From Mucilaginibacter sp. SG564 (GTDB taxonomy: Bacteria; Bacteroidota; Bacteroidia; Sphingobacteriales; Sphingobacteriaceae): a DNA stretch of 64,000 bases. A model generated the notes under the pieces. That model was not told the origin of the DNA. It did no database searches and saw only the letters and a program-made list of their open reading frames with translations. The position numbers were made by a program, and so were the translations under genes. Within the stretch, counting starts at the first letter, position 1. Each line of letters starts with the position of its first letter. The stretch lies in NCBI RefSeq assembly GCF_013149275.1, contig NZ_JABGNA010000006.1, positions 248,001-312,000 on the forward strand. The letters run 5' to 3'. This document shows positions 33,700-42,532 of the stretch, one piece after another.

Positions 33700-34581
33700 T
33701 CATTCGTTATTCATAGTTTTCATGAGTTGCTCGGTAAACAATATAGCGGCTTTTTTGCGGTAAACCCCTTTTTGCCAAAGAATGTAGGATTGTTTTTTTA
33801 CCTCCTGCCCGGCTATAGGAATGGCAATCAATTTGTCCCAGCCTATTAAAGTTTTTTCGTTCAGGATAGTTGCCCATTCGCCGTCCTGTACCAGTGATAG
33901 CAGTGTATGCACATCATTCAGCTCGATCTGGATCTTGGGGCTCATCTTGTGTTTGTAAAACAATTCATTTATAAATGTGCGCGAGCTGAAACCCTTGCCG
34001 GGCAGTATCAGCTCAAGCTCGGCCAGTTGCTTCAGGTTTACACTTTTGAGCTGCGCCAGGGGATTGGTTTTAGCAACCGCCATTATAATACTGGAGCTGA
34101 ACAGGGGCTGCATTTCCAAATCCTCATCGTCCGATTCATTATGATAAGCTACAATCAGATCCAGTTCGGCCAGGCGAAGTCTTTTCTCCAGTTCTACATG
34201 ATTATCAGAAATGATAGAAATTTTAATGCCCGGGTATTTGGTCGAAAATGGAGCCAAAACCGGGAACAGTGAAGAGGTGAAAGCATAGGATACACCAATG
34301 TTTAACTCGCCGGTAGCCGCGTTATTTAATTCGGCGATGGCCTGTTTGCCTTTTTGTACATCCAGGAGCACTTTACGGGCGTGGGTTAAAAATATATGGC
34401 CTGCCTCGGTAATGCGTACATGCTTGCCAATGCGGTCAAACAGTAACATGCCCAGCTCTTCTTCCAGCTGTTTAATTTGCTGCGATAAAGTGCTTTGCGT
34501 GATGAATACTGCTGCCGCCGCTTCGGTAAAATTCATGGTTTCGGCGGCTTTAACAAAGTATTGCAATTGTCTCAACTCCAT
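33700..34581 (-). CDS. LysR-family transcriptional regulator
   Basis: The start at 34581 (MELRQLQYFVKAAETMNFTEAAAAVFITQSTLSQQIKQLEEELGMLLFDR) gives the classic winged-helix N-terminus; an ATG two codons earlier is also possible. The remainder is a LysR substrate-binding domain with GELNIGVSYAFTSSLFPVLAPF and ELILPGKGFSSRTFINELF. The effector is unknown. It is transcribed divergently from the MFS exporter, with a 142-bp gap between the start codons, the usual layout in which a LysR protein controls the neighbouring transporter. The gap is AT-rich and contains TATTTG about 70 bp before the MFS ATG, a possible promoter element. Confidence 0.93.
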   Translation of the reverse strand: MELRQLQYFVKAAETMNFTEAAAAVFITQSTLSQQIKQLEEELGMLLFDRIGKHVRITEAGHIFLTHARKVLLDVQKGKQAIAELNNAATGELNIGVSYAFTSSLFPVLAPFSTKYPGIKISIISDNHVELEKRLRLAELDLIVAYHNESDDEDLEMQPLFSSSIIMAVAKTNPLAQLKSVNLKQLAELELILPGKGFSSRTFINELFYKHKMSPKIQIELNDVHTLLSLVQDGEWATILNEKTLIGWDKLIAIPIAGQEVKKQSYILWQKGVYRKKAAILFTEQLMKTMNNE

Positions 34582-34723
34582 AATCAATCGGTTTTACTAA
34601 TCAATATCATTAGAACAATCTATTTTACAAATATATCATCATTGCCGATATTTGTACCATAAAGAATTTCAATAGTCTTGCATTAAGATCTCCCCTGAAA
34701 AGCTTTTGTTATCTGTTACCCCG

Positions 34724-35965
34724 ATGAATGTTTTTCGCTCACTTAAGTACCGCAATTTTAAACTGTTTTTTTACGGCCAATCCATATCGCTTATCGGCAC
34801 CTGGATGCAAAAAACCGCTGTTAGCTGGCTGGTTTACCGGCTTACAGGTTCGGCGCTGCTGCTGGGTGTAGTTGGTTTTGTAAGTTTGATCCCCTCGTTG
34901 ATACTGGCCCCTTATGCAGGTAGTATTATCGACAGGCATAACCGCTATCGTATATTGGTTATTACACAGGTGATATCTATGGCACAGGCCGGTGCGCTTG
35001 CCTTTATGATCCTGTTTAAATTTTATAACATTCCGGCCATTATAGGGTTAAGTTTGATACAGGGAATTATTAACGCTTTTGATGTTACCTGCCGCCAGGC
35101 TTTAATGATGGAGATGGTGGATAACAAGGACGACCTGCCCAATGCCATCGCTCTTAACTCTACCATGAGCAACCTGGCTCGCATCGCGGGCCCTGCGGTT
35201 GCCGGTATTGTTCTGGGAGCTTTTGGTGAAGACTTTTGTTTCTTCGGCAACTTTTTAAGCTATATACCGGTACTGGCCTGTTTGTTTATGATGAAGCTGA
35301 ACACCAGGACTATCGTCCGCTCAGAAAAAAGTATTTGGGTTGAACTACAGGAGGGTTTTAAATATGTATCCGGCGATCGTGACCTGAGCAGCCTCATCTT
35401 GATGCTGGGTGTCAGCAGTCTTTTTGTTATTCCTTTTAATACGCTGATGCCCATCTTCGCGAAAGATATTTTTAATGGTGATGCCAAAACCTTCAGCTGG
35501 TTTGAGAGTGCGGCTGGCCTGGGATCGGTGATCAGCGCGGTTTACCTGGCTAACTTAAAAAGCAATAAAAATCTTATCAAAATTATGATAACTGCCAGCC
35601 TTATTTTCGGGCTCAGCGTTTTGATGGTAGCCTATGCCGGCCGGTTATCCTTCGCCTTAATATTTATGGTGCTTACCGGGGTGGGTATGATGGCACAAAC
35701 ATCGGCCATTAACACTTATATACAAACCCATGCTATCCCGGCCATGCGGGCCCGTGCCATTAGTTACTATGTAATGGCTTACCAGGGCATGATACCTATC
35801 GGCAGCTTACTGGTTGGGTGGCTGGCCAGCGGACTTGGCCCAAGGCGCGCCGTTTGTATAGAAGGTATTATAGGCGTACTGGCCGCTGCCCTGTTTGTTT
35901 TGTATAAAAGAAGGCAGCAAAAGCTTGAAGCCAGTGTGGATGATAAAGCGATACTGGCCGGATAA
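34724..35965 (+). CDS. MFS exporter, MFS_3 (EntS-like) group
   Basis: The start is taken at ATG 34724; the longer frame needs a TTG. The product (413 residues) has 12 membrane helices and the MFS_3 opening FRSLKYRNFKLFFYGQSISLIGTWMQKTAVSWLVYRLTGSALLLG, then PYAGSIIDRHNRYR and a family-typical DVTCRQALMMEMVDNKDDLPNAIALNSTMSNLARIAGPA. This group includes the enterobactin exporter EntS and macrolide-type efflux pumps. The C-terminal end carries PAMRARAISYYVMAYQGMIPIGSLLVGWLA. The substrate is unknown. Divergent from the LysR gene, which is its likely regulator. Confidence 0.9.
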   Translation: MNVFRSLKYRNFKLFFYGQSISLIGTWMQKTAVSWLVYRLTGSALLLGVVGFVSLIPSLILAPYAGSIIDRHNRYRILVITQVISMAQAGALAFMILFKFYNIPAIIGLSLIQGIINAFDVTCRQALMMEMVDNKDDLPNAIALNSTMSNLARIAGPAVAGIVLGAFGEDFCFFGNFLSYIPVLACLFMMKLNTRTIVRSEKSIWVELQEGFKYVSGDRDLSSLILMLGVSSLFVIPFNTLMPIFAKDIFNGDAKTFSWFESAAGLGSVISAVYLANLKSNKNLIKIMITASLIFGLSVLMVAYAGRLSFALIFMVLTGVGMMAQTSAINTYIQTHAIPAMRARAISYYVMAYQGMIPIGSLLVGWLASGLGPRRAVCIEGIIGVLAAALFVLYKRRQQKLEASVDDKAILAG

Positions 35966-36077
35966 AGATATGTTCCTATTATAATATAAAATACGCGAGG
36001 CTGTACAGTAAATCAAATTGACGGATCTTAATGTAGTGCCACCTATGAATTGAAATTTAACCGATAATATTTATACC

Positions 36078-36184
36078 AAAAGTGGGTTTACACTTTTTTC
36101 TGATAAAAATACACAATTAATTGATTGTCAAATAAATAGGTCGATGTTAACCCTAAAAAGTGTAAACCATGTAAACCCACTTTT
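36078..36184. repeat. TGTAAACC element, copy B
   Basis: A 107-bp element with 15-bp perfect terminal inverted repeats AAAAGTGGGTTTACA / TGTAAACCCACTTTT. The right side carries TGTTAACCC, TGTAAACC and TGTAAACCC in order, as in copies A (9961-10091) and C (52745-52865). The middle is AT-rich and not conserved. Confidence 0.85.
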
Positions 36185-36253
36185 TTTGTTAAGTGAGTTA
36201 ATGTAACCCAAGGCCGTACATCAATTGGTGATGGAGTATCCGGATAGATCAAA

Positions 36254-36297
36254 TAAAAAAGAGGCGATCATGAATTCATGATATAGCCTCTTTTTTA
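36254..36297 (-). terminator. bidirectional terminator
   Basis: TAAAAAAGAGGC pairs with GCCTCTTTTTTA, with a further inner palindrome ATCATGAATTCATGAT. It ends 3 bp before the stop codon end of the 2OG-oxygenase gene (minus strand), so it most likely terminates that transcript; it is also suited to the plus strand. Confidence 0.85.
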
Positions 36298-36300
36298 TAG

Positions 36301-37263
36301 CTACATCTTTAGGCCTATCTCTCTCAGGCGTTCATCCAGGTATTCGCCGGCGGTAATATCCGGGTATAATTTCGGGTGCTCGGCGTTGATACAGGTTTCC
36401 AGGCTGGTGAGGTCCATGTCTGATACCGGGTGCAGGAAAAACGGAACCGAATATCTGGAGTTTTTCATCTGCTCGCGCGGCGGGTTCACTACGCGGTGCG
36501 TGGTTGATTTAAGTTTGTTATTGGTTAAACGCTGCAGCATATCGCCTACGTTAACCACCAGGTCTTCGCCATGGGCCTTAACCGGGAACCAGGTACCCTC
36601 GCGGGTAAGTAGCTCCAAACCATCTGCGCTGGCACCTATCAGTAAGGTGATCAGGTTAATATCCTCATGAGCTCCTGCACGTACCGCGTCTGCAGGCAAT
36701 GAATCCGGGTCGAGGATCGGGAAATAATGCAGGGTGCGCAGTATGGAGTTGCCATTATGCACTTTATTATCAAAATAAGTTTCCTCTAAATTTAAATAAA
36801 CCGCTATGGCCCGCAGCAGGTGTATACCTGCCGATTCCAGTTTTTTGTAAACCTCACGGGTAGTAGTGTTAAAAGCAGGCAGCTCCTCAACAACCACATT
36901 GTCCGGATATTGATCTTTAATGGGCGATCCATCGGTTACGGTTTGGCCTATTTGCCAAAACTCTTTCAAATCGGGCGTTTTAAAGCCTTTTGCAGTTTCC
37001 TTGCCCTTGCCCGTGTAACCGCGCTGGCCTGCCAAACCGGGTATCTCGTATTTTTGTTTAACAGCATCGGGTTGCGTAAACAAATTTTTTACCTGGGCGT
37101 AAAGCTCATCTATCAACTCTTTGCTTAGTCCGTGGTTAGTAATGGTTACAAAACCGGTTTCGTTAAATGCTTTACCTATCTCGTCTGAAAATTGTTGACG
37201 GTCGGCCGCGCTGCCGTTAATATAATTGTTCAGATCAAGTCTTGGGATATTTACTGTACTCAT
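36301..37263 (-). CDS. 2-oxoglutarate/Fe(II) oxygenase, isopenicillin-N-synthase-like
   Basis: The 320-residue protein has both domains of this family: an N-terminal non-haem dioxygenase segment (IPRLDLNNYINGSAADRQQFSDEIGKAFNETGFVTITNHGLS) and the C-terminal 2OG-Fe(II) domain. The iron ligands appear as AGAHEDINLITLL (His and Asp) and STTHRVVNP (His), with the 2-oxoglutarate-binding Arg in NSRYSVPFFL. Bacterial members hydroxylate or oxidise small molecules such as flavonoid-like or hydroxy acids; the substrate is unknown. It is a single gene on the minus strand and cytosolic, with no signal peptide. Confidence 0.92.
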   Translation of the reverse strand: MSTVNIPRLDLNNYINGSAADRQQFSDEIGKAFNETGFVTITNHGLSKELIDELYAQVKNLFTQPDAVKQKYEIPGLAGQRGYTGKGKETAKGFKTPDLKEFWQIGQTVTDGSPIKDQYPDNVVVEELPAFNTTTREVYKKLESAGIHLLRAIAVYLNLEETYFDNKVHNGNSILRTLHYFPILDPDSLPADAVRAGAHEDINLITLLIGASADGLELLTREGTWFPVKAHGEDLVVNVGDMLQRLTNNKLKSTTHRVVNPPREQMKNSRYSVPFFLHPVSDMDLTSLETCINAEHPKLYPDITAGEYLDERLREIGLKM

Positions 37264-37467
37264 AATGGTATGGGTTATGAAATGTAAAACTATTTAATTT
37301 TTAAGATAGCCTATGCAAGGTATAAATAAAAAATTTCAGAGATGGTTTGTGCTAATTATTCCTATTGTTGCAGGTTAAAACAATTATGCTGTTAAACGTT
37401 TTATAATTTGATAGGTCATACCTATATTGATAACGGTATATCCGGTCACATTTTAATCCTGATAAAG

Positions 37468-39177
37468 ATGAAGATTATAAAAAAAATAAGCGGTTTATGT
37501 TTAGTAGCATTTTTGATAATGCTCGCCGCTCCAAATAAGGTAAAGGCACAGGAAGGAGAGTATGTATCTGACCAGCAGTTTTATGACGAACTTGACCCTT
37601 ACGGAACTTGGGTTGATGACCCTACCTATGGTAACGTTTGGATACCTGATGCCGAAGACGGATTCAGGCCCTATGCCACACGCGGGCATTGGGTAATGAC
37701 AGATTATGGCAACACCTGGGTTTCTGATTATCCCTGGGGATGGGCCACTTTTCACTACGGCCGCTGGCGCTATGATGAATATTACGGATGGGAATGGATT
37801 CCGGGCCATGAATGGGCACCAGCCTGGGTAAGCTGGAGAAGTGGCGGTGGTTATTATGGCTGGGCGCCACTAACACCGGGCATCAGCATTAATATTTCAT
37901 TTGGCAACAGCTATCACGTGCCCGATTACTATTGGGTATGTGCACCGCAAGCCTACATTAACCGCCCTAATATTTACAATTATTATGCACCGCATACCCG
38001 GGTGGTTAACATTATACGCAATACCACGGTTATCAACAATACGTATGTTTATAATAATCGTACTTATGTAACCGGTCCGCGGGTAAATGAAGTTAGACAG
38101 GTAACCCGTCAGAATGTACAGGTATACCGGGTTAACAACATCAACCAGCCCGGCGCCAGGACAAGCATTACCAATAACAGACTTAATATTTACAGGCCAG
38201 AGATAAGAAGAACTGCCGACGCGCGACCAGCACGTGTGGTGAATGCCGCCGAGTACCGTAAGGAAAACCCTAATAATGGTATTGCACACCGCGTAGCCGG
38301 ACAGGCAACTGTAAACCGCAGCAACGCTGCCCGCCTGGCCGAAATAGCTAAAAGCAATAATGACAGACTGGTAAGAGTAAATAATAACCAGCCCGCAGCT
38401 CAACGTACGCAGCAGCCTAATGTAAACCCTGCTGTACAACAACGCCAGCAACAGCAGGCACAACGTCAGCAGCAGGAGGTCCAACGTCAGCAACAACAAG
38501 GCCAACGCCAGCAGCAAGACGCTCAGCGTCAACAACAGCAGGCACAGCGTCAGCAACAACAAGTTCAGCAGCAACGCGGCCAGGTTCAACGTCAGCAGCA
38601 GGACGTGCAGCGTCAACGTGATCAGGCACAACGTCAGCAGCAAGAAGTTCAGCAGCAACGCGATCAGGCTCAGCGCCAACAGCAGGAGGTTCAACGCCAA
38701 CAACAGCAGGCACAACGTCAGCAGCAAGAAGTTCAGCAGCAACGCGATCAGGCTCAACGCCAGCAGCAGGAGGTTCAACGCCAACAGCAGCAGGCACAGC
38801 GTCAGCAGCAAGAAGTTCAGCAGCAACGTGATCAGGCCCAACGCCAGCAGCAGGAGGTTCAACGCCAGCAGCAGCAAGCTCAACGTCAGCAACAGCAGGC
38901 TCAGCAGCAACGTGATCAGGCCCAACGCCAGCAGCAACAGGTTCAACGCCAGCAACAACAGGCTCAGCAGCAACAACAAGCCGCCCAGCGCCAGCAGCAG
39001 GAAATGCAACGCCAACAGCAGCAAGCTCAACGTCAGCAACAGCAGGCTCAACAGCAACAACAAGCCGCCCAGCGTCAACAACAGGCTGCACAGCGTCAGC
39101 AACAGCAGCAACAACAACAGGCGCAACGCCAACAACAACAGCAGCAGCAGGACGAGGCACACCGCACCAGGCCATAA
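37468..39177 (+). CDS. exported DUF6600-type protein with Gln-rich heptad-repeat tail
   Basis: ATG 37468 gives the signal peptide MKIIKKISGLCLVAFLIMLA ending near VKAQ; the longer frame from 37408 does not. Residues about 25-140 form the DUF6600-type domain, rich in Trp, Tyr and Gly (YGTWVDDPTYGNVWIP, WGWATFHYGRWRYDEYYGWEWIPGHEWAPAWVSWRSGGGYYGWAPL). A middle region to about 310 is Asn/Arg-rich. The last 250 residues are almost only Gln, Arg, Ala and Val in seven-residue units (QRQQQEV, QQQRDQA), which predicts a long, polar coiled coil. DUF6600 proteins are surface or periplasmic, function unknown. Open frames on the opposite strand over the tail are artefacts of the codon pattern. Confidence 0.8.
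   Translation: MKIIKKISGLCLVAFLIMLAAPNKVKAQEGEYVSDQQFYDELDPYGTWVDDPTYGNVWIPDAEDGFRPYATRGHWVMTDYGNTWVSDYPWGWATFHYGRWRYDEYYGWEWIPGHEWAPAWVSWRSGGGYYGWAPLTPGISINISFGNSYHVPDYYWVCAPQAYINRPNIYNYYAPHTRVVNIIRNTTVINNTYVYNNRTYVTGPRVNEVRQVTRQNVQVYRVNNINQPGARTSITNNRLNIYRPEIRRTADARPARVVNAAEYRKENPNNGIAHRVAGQATVNRSNAARLAEIAKSNNDRLVRVNNNQPAAQRTQQPNVNPAVQQRQQQQAQRQQQEVQRQQQQGQRQQQDAQRQQQQAQRQQQQVQQQRGQVQRQQQDVQRQRDQAQRQQQEVQQQRDQAQRQQQEVQRQQQQAQRQQQEVQQQRDQAQRQQQEVQRQQQQAQRQQQEVQQQRDQAQRQQQEVQRQQQQAQRQQQQAQQQRDQAQRQQQQVQRQQQQAQQQQQAAQRQQQEMQRQQQQAQRQQQQAQQQQQAAQRQQQAAQRQQQQQQQQAQRQQQQQQQDEAHRTRP
38629..38880 (+). repeat. three tandem 84-bp repeats within the Gln-rich tail
   Basis: Units begin at 38629, 38713 and 38797 and encode four heptads each (QRQQQEV, QQQRDQA, QRQQQEV, QRQQQQA). 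The DNA copies differ by few bases. The flanking 38433-39170 is the same low-complexity CAG/CAA/CGT sequence in a less regular order. Copy number is likely to vary between strains. Confidence 0.85.
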
Positions 39178-39278
39178 GCTTTTTGCCTGGTTAATATAAC
39201 AGTAACAGATATTTATAGCACATATAAGCCGGTAACGGTTTATATGTGCTATTTTTATGCTTCCTATTTTACACCTTT

Positions 39279-39734
39279 ATGAAGAATTTTTTTCCTGCCT
39301 GCTTGATGATCGCTTTGTTATCGCTTTTACACCCTCTTAATGGAAAAGCCCAGACCACACAAAAAGCGGTCGACAAAAAAGCAAGCCAGATTAATTTTAT
39401 TGAAAACTCCTGGGGCGAAGCCTTAAAGCAAGCTGCCGCTAAAAAGAAATATATTTTTGTAGATGCCTACGCCACCTGGTGCGGACCCTGCAAAATGCTT
39501 AAAGCAACCACCTTTAAAAATAAAGATGTAATAGCCTTTTATAACAGCAAATTTATCAATGTAGCTATGGATATGGAAAAAGGCCAGGGCCCGGAGCTTG
39601 CCGCCCAATGGGGTTTGCAGGCCTATCCTACCCTTATTATTTTTAACGCCAAAGGTAAACCTGTTTATGGAACCGTAGGTTTTATAAAGCCTGATGACCT
39701 GATTAAATTTGGTGTACAGGGATTGAATAAATGA
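39279..39734 (+). CDS. exported thioredoxin-fold protein
   Basis: ATG 39279 gives MKNFFPACLMIALLSLLHPL, a signal peptide ending near GKAQ. The mature part is a single thioredoxin domain with the CGPC active site in FVDAYATWCGPCKMLKATTF, a DMEKGQGPELAAQWGLQAYPTLIIF segment with the cis-proline, and a normal C-terminal helix. Length and site are like periplasmic thioredoxins of the thioredoxin_7 type that reduce disulfides or act in redox repair. The partner is unknown. It is a single gene closed by a strong terminator. It lies next to two exported ferritin-like genes on the other strand. Confidence 0.9.
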   Translation: MKNFFPACLMIALLSLLHPLNGKAQTTQKAVDKKASQINFIENSWGEALKQAAAKKKYIFVDAYATWCGPCKMLKATTFKNKDVIAFYNSKFINVAMDMEKGQGPELAAQWGLQAYPTLIIFNAKGKPVYGTVGFIKPDDLIKFGVQGLNK

Positions 39735-39743
39735 TGATAAAAC

Positions 39744-39785
39744 AAAAGAGGTCGTTTACAGCATTGTAAACGACCTCTTTATTGT
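39744..39785 (+). terminator. rho-independent terminator between thioredoxin and ferritin-like genes
   Basis: AAAGAGGTCGTTTACA with its exact complement, loop GCAT, followed by T-rich DNA: a 16-bp perfect stem. It serves the thioredoxin gene and, on the minus strand, the ferritin-like operon ending at 39801. Confidence 0.9.
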
Positions 39786-39800
39786 TATATGATGCTTAAA

Positions 39801-40700
39801 TTAGGCTGACTTAACAATGAAGCTTCCTGAGAGTATAGCTAAAACCTGATCCATACTTAAAGCTTCGTCAAACGCGGCTGTGGCTACGGCTACCGAAGTA
39901 GTGTTGCCTCCTGTTGCATTTTTCAATGTAGTAACATCAACCCCGCCCTGTGATACATTTTGTTCACCATCGTAATTGGCGTTTACAAGCGCTACGCCGG
40001 TATCATTACCTAAAGTTGCGGTGCTGGTGATCCATGGTGTTTGCCCACGGATAGAACGGATGGCCGATGCATGGCGTGCTTCTACAGCGTGGATACCTAA
40101 AGCCGCTGTTAATACGGTTTGATATAAGCCGGCTTTTACACCTTCGGCAGCTGCTTTGTTGGCCAGTATATTAGCCGCCTGTCCTTTATAAGCGCGTACG
40201 CCAGTATCTTCAAATACCTGGGCTACGGCCAAAAAGGTTTGATAGTTGGTTAATACATCGGCAAATGGTCCGCTGCCGGTACCACCACCTGCTGTTAAAT
40301 CAAATTGCGGTGCCGTTACGGGGGTAGCGCCCAACGAAGTAATTACGCCTTTAAGAAAGGTTACGTGGTTATTTTCGTCGGTAGTTACCTGATTAAAATA
40401 ATTGGTGGCAGCTGCGGCGGGTATTAATGCCGTGCCTTTGGCTTTACCTTGATTATAAAAGTATGATTCCAGGTACTCCAGTGTAAGCGCGTAATTCAAT
40501 ATGGCCACTACAGATGGTGTTGCTGTGCTTTGCGCATATGCTTTTTTAAATATAGTACCAACAGCAAATGGCATAGCGGCCAAAGCTACTTTTGAACCAA
40601 AGCTGGTTATATTTTTGATCACGTCGCGGCGTTCGCTTATGCGGCCGTAAACTTCCGGATCAACATTTTCAATTTCTTCTATGATGTTAAATAAATTCAT
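39801..40700 (-). CDS. exported ferritin-like domain protein (second of pair)
   Basis: The 299-residue protein begins with a charged stretch (MNLFNIIEEIENVDPEVYGRISERRDVIKNI) then a hydrophobic segment (VALAAMPFAVGTIFKKAYAQ), an unusual export-like N-terminus with a twin-Arg pair in SERRDV. The mature part is a ferritin-like four-helix bundle with the diiron-type motifs ALTLEYLESYFY, DENNHVTFLKG, VFEDTGVRAY and VEARHASAIR. This Ferritin_2 group is found in many bacteria as exported proteins of unknown function. It follows its paralogue after 12 bp and was probably made by duplication, although identity is low. Confidence 0.82.
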   Translation of the reverse strand: MNLFNIIEEIENVDPEVYGRISERRDVIKNITSFGSKVALAAMPFAVGTIFKKAYAQSTATPSVVAILNYALTLEYLESYFYNQGKAKGTALIPAAAATNYFNQVTTDENNHVTFLKGVITSLGATPVTAPQFDLTAGGGTGSGPFADVLTNYQTFLAVAQVFEDTGVRAYKGQAANILANKAAAEGVKAGLYQTVLTAALGIHAVEARHASAIRSIRGQTPWITSTATLGNDTGVALVNANYDGEQNVSQGGVDVTTLKNATGGNTTSVAVATAAFDEALSMDQVLAILSGSFIVKSA

Positions 40701-40712
40701 GGTGATGGGGTT

Positions 40713-41417
40713 TTAAACGGATGCGTAACCGTAGTTTACTGCTGTAACCTTAGTTTTTAAATACATATTGGCTATTTTAAGCACATCAGCTATAGATGCA
40801 GCTTTGTTGATGCTGGTTGTAGGATCAACTACATCGGCCCCGGCAAAAGAGCCAGGAGTAACCAGGTTGCGGATCAAAGCGGCATGACGGGCCTCTACCG
40901 AAACAATTTTACCTGCTATCAGCAAATAAGCCGGGGTGGTGATCAGGTAGCCTGCGCCGTCATAAGCACTAACACCGGTATCTTCAAATGCTGCTGCTGC
41001 TGCCAGTACGCTGGCACGGCTGCTAAAGTTGATGGCAGAAAAATCGGGTGTTAAAGCCGGAATGGCGTTTACCCCAAGCGCTGCTTTAAAAAATTCACGG
41101 TGCAAAACCTCATGATCACGGATATCAGTCAGCAATGCTGTTTCTGATGAAGTGATGCCGCTGTACGGGGTAGCTGCTACCTGAAGGTAAAAGGCGGCTT
41201 CTAATTGCTCCAGGGCATAGGCATAGTTTAAAATAGCTAAGTCTCCTTTTGCACCAAGATCAATACCATTAGTTGGTGGATTGATCTTATGATCTTTGTG
41301 GCAGGAAGCAGCAGTAGCCAATAAGCCTACCGAAGCAACTCCAACACCAGCATAACGCAGAAACGACCTCCGGGCCATATTTGCATTGAGCATGCTTTCT
41401 TGTGAGTCTGTTTTCAT
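40713..41417 (-). CDS. Tat-exported ferritin-like lipoprotein (first of pair)
   Basis: ATG 41417 is chosen: the product then starts MKTDSQESMLNANMARRSFLRYAGVGVASVGLLATAASC, a twin-arginine (RRSFLR) signal with a lipobox Cys. The longer frame adds 22 non-signal residues. The ferritin-like bundle contains ILNYAYALEQLEAAFYLQ, DIRDHEVLHREFF (Glu and His), AFEDTGVSAY and VEARHAALIR, the metal-ligand positions of the Ferritin_2 group. A Tat signal suggests that the metal centre is loaded before export. The next gene starts 12 bp after its stop codon. Function is unknown; an iron-binding or redox role at the envelope is inferred. Confidence 0.85.
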   Translation of the reverse strand: MKTDSQESMLNANMARRSFLRYAGVGVASVGLLATAASCHKDHKINPPTNGIDLGAKGDLAILNYAYALEQLEAAFYLQVAATPYSGITSSETALLTDIRDHEVLHREFFKAALGVNAIPALTPDFSAINFSSRASVLAAAAAFEDTGVSAYDGAGYLITTPAYLLIAGKIVSVEARHAALIRNLVTPGSFAGADVVDPTTSINKAASIADVLKIANMYLKTKVTAVNYGYASV

Positions 41418-42147
41418 AGAAATTAATTTTTTTGAAGTTTTAATTAGTTTTGTTTTGTAGATGATATACGCCCATTTGAACATACCGGATTGGTATATGT
41501 TGATAAATAACCCACTCTTAATTGGAGTAGCTTTGCTTTAAATTAAATCTCAACCGTAAAAACAGCTAAGGATCAAACTAAATTAAACAAATCAGGAATA
41601 TAAATTAATTAATAGGGCTTGCCAGTTATTTGAGTTGTTGTGGAGTATCAATAAGCTACCGATTGATATGTGGGTATTGATGATCAATAAACCAATACTT
41701 TTTAAAATGAAAAAGGTGTGTTGAGGTTTGTTAAGAAGTGTTAAAACAGGTGGTTTTGAACATGTTTTTAGCAGTTTTAACGCTTCTTTGGTAATTTTTT
41801 ATGCGGGAAATTGTTAAAATTAAAGCTTTAAAAAGTTTTTCAGACCCAGTGGTTTTGCCGGAGGATAAATAAAAAGGCCGAAAAACTCTCGCAGTGTTTC
41901 GGCCCTACATCTACCTATGAAAAACAACCCTTTTAGAAGGGCAATAAACTTAATTCAAATGCAATGCCAATTGCTTATTAGCTACAATTTAAGCAAGTAA
42001 AAGGCAAATTTGGGCATTGTTTATCAAGGGTTTGTAGAAAATACTTCCCAATGTGTGGGCGGGTTACCCGGCAGTTAATAGCTGATGATCAACAAAATAT
42101 AAATAACAACTTTAGAAACCATACCAACATATCATTGTTAATTACTT
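41418..42147. other. 730-bp intergenic stretch with one orphan hairpin
   Basis: AT-rich DNA without a convincing gene. It probably holds the promoter of the ferritin-like operon on the left and of the 104-residue gene on the right. A terminator-like hairpin at 41871-41904 points to a possible minus-strand transcript in between. A 27-codon frame from 41912 (MKNNPFRRAINLIQMQCQLL...) has nothing to support it. Confidence 0.5.
41871..41904 (-). terminator. orphan minus-strand terminator
   Basis: Read on the minus strand, GGCCGAAA ... TTTCGGCC closes over a loop and runs into TTTTTATTT. No annotated minus-strand gene lies upstream (to the right) within 600 bp, so it may end an unannotated small RNA. 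Confidence 0.5.
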
Positions 42148-42462
42148 ATGGAACATAACATTTACTTACTGGCAACCGACCCTAAGAACCCCTGCCGGGA
42201 TGTTATACACTCCAGGGATACCCGCTTAAAGGTGAGGGTTTATTGCCTTGATGAAGAAACATTTAGGCCCGATGATAACGAAGTGCAGTTATATGGGTAT
42301 GCCAATAGTAAATTATTAGCCTTTGAAACCATTGATATTGCTGCAGAAGATGCTATTGACCTGGTTGGTGCCATAAGATGGTATGCCAGTTATATCCAAT
42401 ACCCACATATGGAAATTTTGCCTGAAGACCCCCGCCCGCGGCGAAATAATATAGCTATGTAA
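42148..42462 (+). CDS. hypothetical protein, 104 residues
   Basis: A small cytosolic acidic protein (MEHNIYLLATDPKNPCRDVIHSRDTRLKVRVYCLDEETFRPDDNEV ... AIDLVGAIRWYASYIQYPHMEILPEDPRPRRNNIAM). It appears mostly beta-rich with one central helix and a disordered basic tail. No family, signal peptide or motif recognised. The ATG at 42148 follows a long AT-rich leader. The next feature in the same direction is the tRNA-Val promoter, 70 bp after the stop codon; a terminator is not obvious between them. Confidence 0.55.
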   Translation: MEHNIYLLATDPKNPCRDVIHSRDTRLKVRVYCLDEETFRPDDNEVQLYGYANSKLLAFETIDIAAEDAIDLVGAIRWYASYIQYPHMEILPEDPRPRRNNIAM

Positions 42463-42532
42463 AGTCTAAAAAGGCTGTCTGGTAATTTTTATGATTAATA
42501 ATCAATGCTTTAATATAATTTTTAAATTTTTT

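Noticed and set aside
38433..39170. CRISPR-like regular repetition
   Set aside because: There are no unique spacers between fixed repeats; the pattern is coding heptads in frame with a long protein.
37897..39175. Long open frames on the minus strand opposite the Gln-rich tail, Leu-rich or Ala/Val-rich
   Set aside because: They come from reading CAG/CAA/CGT repeats backwards; the plus strand has a signal peptide and a recognised domain in frame with the repeats.
41912..41995. A 27-codon frame MKNNPFRRAINLIQ...
   Set aside because: Too short, no ribosome-binding site, no family, and it overlaps the hairpin-bearing stretch; nothing supports translation.
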